Assembly: GCF_000224145.3 (NCBI RefSeq)
Contig: NW_004190423.2
Location: 338,267 to 402,266, forward strand
Direction: 5' to 3'
Origin: Ciona intestinalis
Taxonomy: Eukaryota > Chordata > Ascidiacea > Phlebobranchia > Cionidae
Length of the DNA stretch: 64,000 nt
The notes beneath the pieces were generated by a model, which did no database searches, was not told where the DNA came from, and worked only from the letters and a program-made list of their open reading frames with translations. This document shows positions 57,310 to 64,000 of this stretch, in pieces. The stretch's first letter is position 1. The number at the start of each line of letters is the position of its first letter. A program made the position numbers and the translations under genes.

Positions 57310-58490
57310 AAATCTTATGCCTCGCTGTAGGACCTCACCCATATAGAATAGAGTGTACACATACAATGTTGGGGTAGTGGGCCAACTCTGGCCTAAATCC
57401 CAGGTCCCATGGCATGCCTCACTGTAGGACCTCACCCATATAGAATAGAATGTGCATATACAATGTTGGGGTAGTGGACCAACTCTGACCTAAATCCCAG
57501 GTCCCATGGCATGCCTCACTGTAGGACCTCACCCATATAGAATAGAATGTGCATATACAATGTTGGGGTAATGGACCAACTCTGACCTAAATCCCAGGTC
57601 CCATGGCATGCCTCACTGTAGGACCTCACCCATATAGAATAGAATGTGCATATACAATGTTGGGGTAGTGGGCCAACTCTGACCTAAATCCCAGGTCCCA
57701 TGGCATGCCTCACTGTAGGACCTCATCCATATAGAATAGAATGTGCATATACAATGTTGGGGTAGTGGGCCAACTCTGACCTAAATCCCAGGTCCCATGG
57801 CATGCCTCACTGTAGGACCTCATCCATATAGAATAGAATGTGCATATACAATGTTGGGGTAGTGGGCCAACTCTGACCTAAATCCCAGGTCCCATGGCAT
57901 GCCTCACTGTAGGACCTCACCCATATAGAATAGAATGTGCATATACAATGTTGGGGTAGTGGGCCAACTCTGACCTAAATCCCAGGTCCCATGGCATGCC
58001 TCACTGTAGGACCTCACCCATATAGAATAGAATGTGCATATACAATGTTGGGGTAATGAGCCAACTCTGACCTAAATCCCAGGTCCCATGGCATGCCTCA
58101 CTGTAGGACCTCACCCATATAGAATAGAATGTGCATATACAATGTTGGGGTAATGAGCCAACTCTGGCCTAAATCCCAGGTCCCATGGCATGCCTCACTG
58201 TAGAACCTCACCCATATAGAATAGAATGTGCATATACAATGTTTGGGTAATGGGCCAACTCTGGCCTAAATCCCAGGTACCTTGGCATGCCTTGCTGTAG
58301 AACCTCACCCATATAGAATAGAATGTGCATATACAATGTTTGGGTAATAGACCAACTCTGGCCTAAATCCCAGGTACCTTGGCATGCCTTGCTGTAGAAC
58401 CTCACCCATATAGAATAGAATGTGCATATACAATGTTTGGGTAATAGACCAACTCTGGTTTAAATCCTAAGTCCCATTACATGCACCCAT
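57310..58490. repeat. 97-bp minisatellite array, about 12 copies
   Basis: The motif GGCATGCCTC starts at 57411, 57508 and 57605, a 97-bp step, and continues to about 58490. The unit includes CACTGTAGGACCTCACCCAT, GTGCATATACAATGTTGGGG and CTAAATCCCAGGTCCCATGG. Central copies are nearly identical; those at the right end share variants (GTACCTTGGCATGCCTTGCT), showing stepwise expansion. Scattered copies of both orientations occur through the window. Confidence 0.95.
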
Positions 58491-59198
58491 ATAGAAAACA
58501 TGAACATATAATATGAAACAAACCTTTAATAAATGCAACAATCCACTTGTATTATTGTTATCCTGGGCCACCATTATTACATCACAATACCTACTATCAC
58601 CTCACAACCTAAACAAAGAATAAACATTATTCACGCACAATAATAAACAATATAGTCAATAGAAATCACATTTCAAACATAGATATCATATATTTGCGTC
58701 GTAAATAATGCAGGACAGTATTATATGATATTTATGGCAGCAATATCAAATAAAAATAACAAAGTTTTTGGTCGTATTGTGAAATAATTTCTCTCCTTTT
58801 AACAAACACTTGTTGCTTTATGACATCATCATGTTAATTATGACATCATCATGTTGATTATGACATCNACTTNNNNNNNNNNNNNNNNNNNNNNNNNNNN
58901 NNNNNNNNNNNNNNNNNNNNNNGTTTAGGTTCAATTTCTGTTTATGTTCAGTTTTATGCACCTTTTTTTTAAATAAGTTTTAACCCTTTAAGGATGTTTG
59001 TTGCTTTTGCTACCAGGCACAATGTGAAGTCGTATTTTATTTTTTAGCTCATCTGGTATAAAAACTTTAATTTTATTCAAACATTTAGTGCAATTTAACA
59101 AGACACAATTTACAGGGGTTTGCTTACGTTTTAATTTGTTGAAAATTATTCCAGAACATAATATATAAAGTAGATTTAGATTATGACATCATACACAC
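58491..59198. other. Spacer with assembly gap (50 N at 58873-58922)
   Basis: AT-rich sequence with a thrice-repeated TTATGACATCATCATGTTGA just before the gap. A short minus-strand block near 58535-58575 (DNNNTSGLLHLLK) is open with splice-like borders but cannot be assigned. The missing acidic and coiled-coil C-terminal part of TAF7 would be expected here or in the gap. Confidence 0.5.
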
Positions 59199-62110
59199 CT
59201 GTGACATCAATATCTTTAGATGATTGTGGAACTTCGGTTTTGGTTTTCCCAGATGGTTTTTCTTCTTCGTTTATTACCTCATAATCTAAGCTGCTTATTC
59301 AGGAAAATAAACCTACCACTTGCTAACATATACAGCCCACTGAGGCAGTTTATAGATACATAACACTAACAATGACATAGGCACTAAACCTGGGGATGCA
59401 GGGTGGGCAGGCCCACCCTGGGATTTCTGCATTACATTGATGAGTAAACATTACAACCAATAAGTCAGACTTATTTAATAGGAATATGAGTTTACCTTTC
59501 CCTGCCTCCCCTGCATTTAAGTTTGGCCTATAATCATAGGGTAATGTGAATTACTAGTAGGTGTAAATGATCCAGAGTAACTAGAAAAGGTTCACTATGT
59601 CAGGTTCAGATTTGTTTCATAGGCTTGTAAGTTTACCTATCCCTACCTGCTCTGCATTTAAGTTTGGCCCNTTTAAACATGNNNNNNNNNNNNNNNNNNN
59701 NNNNNNNNNNNNNNNNNNNNNNNNNNNNNNNNNNNNNNNNNNNNNNNNNNNNNNNNNNNNNNNNNNNNNNNNNNNNNNNNNNNNNNNNNNNNNNNNNNNN
59801 NNNNNNAAGTATATGAATGGAAACCAAATTGACCACAAGCATATAAGGATACGAACACTGACAGCTTCCATGTCGGCTTTTAACAACCTTTTAACTTCCT
59901 TCTCAATATCAGGGGAATCTATATACTGAAGAAAGAAGGGTTTAATGGTAGACCAGTGTTGCATGATATTTTTCGATAAAGTAGAAAAAGCTAGATACTT
60001 TTTGGTGGAGTAGAAAACTTATGGGGAACACTGGACATAAATATTAGTTGACGAGTGCTGTTTGTTAACCTTTCGATGCTGAATCACAGTTTTTTTGTGC
60101 GGGGAACAGTCCCCAAATTTGTCTACACTGCAATCTTTAACATTATTAACAATAAGGAGAAATACATTTAACAGAATTGTACATCTAAAAAATTGCCTCC
60201 TCCTTGACTTTATGGTTATTTACCTTCTTTCTTGCAGTTTTCCTGAATCTTCTTTTGCGAACATTTTTCAATGGAGGTGTTACTGTAATATATATATTAT
60301 TAGATTAGTTCAATTTATAAAAGTGCGTTATTATTAGATAAGAAAATAGAATTATTGGATCAGTGTTTCCCAATCTTTTTCTCACAACCATTTTAATCTC
60401 TTAAAATTTTCCGTGACCTTTAAGGTTAATAGTATATAACATATGAAATACTTTTTGTAAAATTGGGATAATATCAGCAACTCTTCATTAAGTTAATAGG
60501 TTTATTACCATAAATTTGGCAAGCCCTAAAACACTACACAAAAGTGCATATAAAAGTTAATGCGCATTACAATTAAATTATATAAAGCAAAAATATGCAT
60601 TAACTATTTTAAAAAACTAATATAAAGTGGAAAAGAAAATGAAAAGCCCAACACTCAGGGTGCTACTGTACAAAGTGGAAATGTAAAATTATATAAAGCA
60701 GAAACAAGCACTTACTCCCATGAGCCCACAGAAACTTCTTATCTTTAGGTCCACCATATTTATCCAGCGCTTGTTGTTCAGCATTTTCCTCAGGAGGTGT
60801 GCATATCATTATCTGGGCAACAGGGGATTAATTAGAAACATAAGTACTATATTGTGGGGGATGTGAAACCAATTTATATCATCAATTGATAAAGTATTTA
60901 TATATTATCTGTAGGCTTAGTTAATATTTAGGTCACTTTAAAGGTAAAAAACAATTTATACATTATAATAATATTGCATATATATAATAACTTTTATTTG
61001 TCTCTTGGAATACTGTAGCGAATCTAGCGATGATTTAGAAATATTTTAAACGAAAAGACAGGATATAGCAACAAAACAACAGTTGGTAAAACACGTTTAC
61101 GGTTAAAAACATATTTACATTTAGTTGGAAGAAAGTAAGCGTGGTCGCTACACCTAGCGGACAAATAAGCTATTTATTTTAATTAAGTTAAACTTCAAAT
61201 AGAAAACAATACGCAGTAAAGTACCCTAGCCCTATATATATATATATACATATAATTTATAGATGATACACTTAAGGGGTGAAAAACATTCTATACATTA
61301 ATTAGTAAAGTACATAAACTATTTGTGGTTTACTGGGTGCGTTGGGCGACATATGCAATCTGTAATAAATATGTTTTTTTTTCATATTATATTTTCAACA
61401 CTGAATAAACTGGTAGAATGAATATTGATACACTGCATGTGTTACAGGTATATAAGATGTAATAGATTCATAAGATGTAATATTCATAAGATGTAATAGA
61501 TGATAGATGAAATAAAACATGGAAATAACATAAACCTGTGAAAGATCGGCAGTTTTATAGAAGGTTTTCATATCAAGGGTTTTAAGGCTTTCAATAACAC
61601 ATGGAAGGTCGAAAATCTTTGAAGTTAAAACTTCTCCATCGAGCTTCACTGTGCCATGGCGATTGTCATCTGTTAATGACATCATAATAAACATATGACA
61701 TCATAATAAACATTGCAAAGAGGACAGCGTTATATTTTACACTAAGGTTTATATTTATGTTTCAATGATTTTTTTACCTTGTACTTGAATGGCCAATCTA
61801 TCCTTTAGATTTCCCGCCAACAATATTTCTTTTAGCTTCTCAGCATGCTCCTGAACAAAGTAAAATTATATTTTCTTTCATCAAAATAGACACGACTATA
61901 AACTGCAAGGTTGTATATTGTGGGTGATAAAAACAACAACAAAAATCATTATACGTAAAGTTACGTTAAATTGAATGAGCTTTAAAACAGTTTTGCTAAA
62001 TGAACGGTTTGCGACGTTTTATACTTGCAAAATATAAAAACAAAACTCACCACTGGTAAACGTAAAAGAAATTGGTTTTCCAATTCATATGGTTTATTAA
62101 ATATGTCCAT
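59199..62110 (-). CDS. TAF7: TAF7, TFIID subunit (C-terminal exons not found)
   Basis: TAF7 is a TFIID subunit that contacts TAF1 and restrains its acetyltransferase activity. Exons, all in phase: 62051-62110, 61778-61850, 61536-61669, 60716-60812, 60224-60282, 59853-59925, 59199-59285. Key matches: YELENQFLLRLPV; LAGNLKDRLAIQVQ; DDNRHGTVKLDGEV, FDLPCVIESLKTLDMKTFYK; KDKKFLWAHG joined to ITPPLKNVRKRRFRKTA; YIDSPDIEKEVKRLLKADME; then HYEVINEEEKPSGK. Together these cover the TAFII55 N-terminal domain almost completely. The acidic and coiled-coil C-terminal third is not visible; 58873-58922 is a gap. A second gap (59682-59806) is intronic. The last donor (GTGTGT at 59198) shows the gene continues left. 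An acceptor-like TTTCCTATAG ends four bases before the start ATG. Confidence 0.92.
59682..59806. other. Assembly gap (125 N) in a TAF7 intron
   Basis: The flanks on its left contain a local duplication (TCTGCATTTAAGTTTGGCC-like sequence near 59510 and 59650), which may have broken the assembly. The exons on both sides join in phase, so no coding sequence need be missing here. Confidence 0.97.
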
Positions 62111-63023
62111 TTTGCTATAGGAAACTCAATTTTAAGCGCCAATCTTAAACCTATGCTTAAAGTTGGATTCAGTCATTTCGGAATTTTTAAGCTTCGCCTA
62201 AGCTTAGATTAAGCGGTCCTTTCGGCAATAGAAAATGGCGGGAACTTATAGCAGGATTAAACCGGTAATCCACCCAAAGGGAATTTTATGGCTACGGAAA
62301 ATCCCTAATTTCTTATAAACTCGATACAAGAAAATATTGGTTCTTTTGCTTTGCTAAGATTCTATTGCATTTAGGTCTTGAGGGTTTGACCGCGAAACCG
62401 CCCAAAATGTCAGCCATCTTGTTTTTGTGAACCGTAGGTCAACGGTTGAAGTATCACACGCGGCGGGACCCGAACCTGTACCGATATTTTTATCTGTGAT
62501 TTTTAGCATTTTGTTAAGTTCAAGGTAAACGTAGTTGTTTAGTTTTGTAATTTTTGCATGCAATTTATTTGTTCTGGCTATATATTGTACAGTTTGTATG
62601 CATTTAATAGGGTAGGCATTGTATTATAGCGTTATACACACCAGTCTGTTTGTCTAAATAGATGCTTAATGTTTCGATTTGTGCAAGATCATATTATATC
62701 TATGCAACTATTTCGAGTTATATACTGTCTATATTCTATTTGATAAATGCATATTTCCTTCTGCATTTCTTAGAGACTGCAATATTCCAAACTAGTACCA
62801 GGTTTCCTTTTTATTTTAATGCAATCTTTAGTACAAGAACATACACCTTTATTATGACAACTTTAACTAAGTTATAACAAAACATGACAACTTTTTTCAT
62901 AAGAGTTTTAACATAACAATTCTAACATTACATTTTTTAAACAACAATTTTTACATGTTGGTTTTAACATGTCAATCTTACCACATAATAAAACCAAACT
63001 TAACCAAATTAATTATAATACAG
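62111..63023. promoter_or_regulatory. Divergent promoter region of TAF7 and the zinc-finger gene
   Basis: These 913 bp separate two oppositely oriented start codons. The part next to TAF7 (62200-62480) is less AT-rich and contains AAAATGGCGGGAAC, a YY1-like core, near 62230. The part next to the zinc-finger gene is T-rich with repeated TTTAACA words (62860-62960). No coding sequence is supported. Confidence 0.45.
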
Positions 63024-64000
63024 ATGCCATCTAGAAGGAAGAATACCGCTCCTCAAAGATTGCCAGCATTACAAGATGAGGAAATTGAAGAGGCGTGGCC
63101 GACTGACCCCGCCCTTCTTGCACAATACATAACAGAGCACCCGCTTACCGAGTTTTACTCTGCCCCATCTTTGCCCAAGTTTTTCATGGAGCAGCTCCAG
63201 GATGCTAAAAAGACCTCAAAAGAGGAAGGCATTGAGATATACCATTGCAAAGCTTGTAATAATAAGAAGTATAAAACTTTAAGTGGTTTACGATACCACG
63301 TGCAGCAAAGTTGTGACCAAGTACCAAGGAGAGCTTATACTTGTTTGTTATGCACCTTTCAACATCAGGAAGAAAGGAATATTGAATATCATATACAAGG
63401 TAAGAGATGGAGAAACAGTTTGCAACCTGTTTTGATTTAGTCAAATTAAATTCAATATGGGTTAACTTAATCTATACTGCAGTATTTAGCTGCCATGCTT
63501 TTATTTGACACTTTTACTCAAGTGGTTTTACTCATGCTATGCATTTAAAGACTGTTGTTTTGCTGCTAATTCCATTTTTTTTTTTTTTATTAAAAGAGGA
63601 TTTATGTAAAGGCTTGCAGTTTAATCCCCAATATAACCATATTATATTGTATGTCAATCTCTAATCTATCTAAAAATTACACCATTGGACATTGTCACAT
63701 AAAAAATCATTATTTATTTTCATAAATAATTTGTTTTAGCAACATTTATTACTAAATTTATTTTTATTGATACAACACATACTCAGAGTTACTGCATAAG
63801 ACCTAACTTGTAATGTTTACAGAACATCATGTTGAAAAATACCTTCCACCAAAAAACGATGAGAAATATCAGCGTCGAGCTTCAAAACTTGGTCGGATGA
63901 AGGTCCTCCTGTACGAAGAGAGCAGCTCGGCAGCTGACGTCATCGATAAGGAGGCGGGATCTGAGTACGAAGAGGAGGAGACTGTGGAAGAGGAGACAGT
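63024..64000 (+). CDS. C2H2 zinc-finger protein, N-terminal part (runs off window)
   Basis: Exons 63024-63399 and 63823-64000 (open at the edge). The first encodes MPSRRKNTAPQRLPALQDEE, an acidic stretch, and then YHCKACNNKKYKTLSGLRYH, an atypical finger with TLSGLRYH at its helix. A second finger, YTCLLCTFQHQEERNIEYHI, is completed only by the second exon (Q/EHH), giving C-x2-C-x12-H-x3-H with the intron inside it. The rest of exon 2 is basic (EKYQRRASKLGRMK), then very acidic (EYEEEETVEEE). It is probably a nuclear DNA-binding or chromatin protein. The finger style recalls ZNF512-type proteins, but orthology is not shown. The start chosen is the ATG directly after ATACAG; an in-frame ATG 69 bases upstream gives a less likely leader. 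Confidence 0.75.

Noticed and set aside
57310-58490. CRISPR array
   Set aside because: Units are contiguous 97-bp repeats without unique spacers, in a eukaryotic genome.
1-64000. Retroviral, LTR or other capsid- or envelope-bearing elements
   Set aside because: No reverse transcriptase, integrase, capsid or envelope motifs and no long terminal repeats were seen; the mobile DNA here is small non-autonomous DNA elements, SINE remnants and minisatellites.

Overview
This is nuclear DNA of a metazoan with small, intron-rich genes. The best guess is a tunicate of the genus Ciona (inference). The support is: AT-rich sequence; short exons with canonical GT..AG introns; chordate-type orthologues lying a few kb apart; acceptor-like AG sites just upstream of some start codons, as expected with spliced-leader trans-splicing; and many small DNA elements and minisatellites. 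Three assembly gaps (runs of N) lie at 45222-45346, 58873-58922 and 59682-59806, with single Ns at 58868 and 59671.

Layout. 207-6816 (-): DNAJC16, an ER J-domain/thioredoxin membrane protein, entering from the left edge with 11 exons placed. It is head to head with PPIL6 (7644-10145, +), a five-exon cyclophilin-like gene. 10.5-22.6 kb (-): a cluster of Ly6/uPAR-type (three-finger fold) GPI-anchor-type surface protein genes. It holds three recognisable genes (10574-11527, 11990-13181, 15455-17354), one decayed exon (14295-14431) and Thr-rich exon fragments (22462-22602 and a decayed copy at 19301-19445). Two of the genes carry long threonine-rich, mucin-like stalks. The right part of the cluster holds a tandem duplication made of a 71-bp minisatellite plus about 0.95 kb of unique DNA. 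22.8-34.6 kb: no recognisable gene, with many small inverted-repeat elements; this is probably the upstream regulatory region of the next gene. 34653-42561 (+): single-minded (SIM), a bHLH-PAS transcription factor in nine exons with a 3.4 kb first intron. 43400-46767 (-): VPS36, the ESCRT-II subunit, converging on SIM, with its middle exon(s) lost in or near a gap. 47-50.8 kb: weak gene evidence only. 50795-52640 (-): a MAL/plasmolipin-like MARVEL membrane protein. 52.6-59 kb: small elements and large minisatellite arrays (71-, 126- and 97-bp units), with one possible terminal exon at 56966-57066. 59199-62110 (-): TAF7, a TFIID subunit, with its C-terminal part not found. 63024-64000 (+): the start of a C2H2 zinc-finger gene running off the right edge, head to head with TAF7.

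The housekeeping genes (DNAJC16, VPS36, TAF7) and the developmental regulator SIM show no shared pathway. The Ly6-type genes do look like one locally expanding family. Exon calls rest on reading frame, matching splice phase and recalled family sequences. No searches were run.
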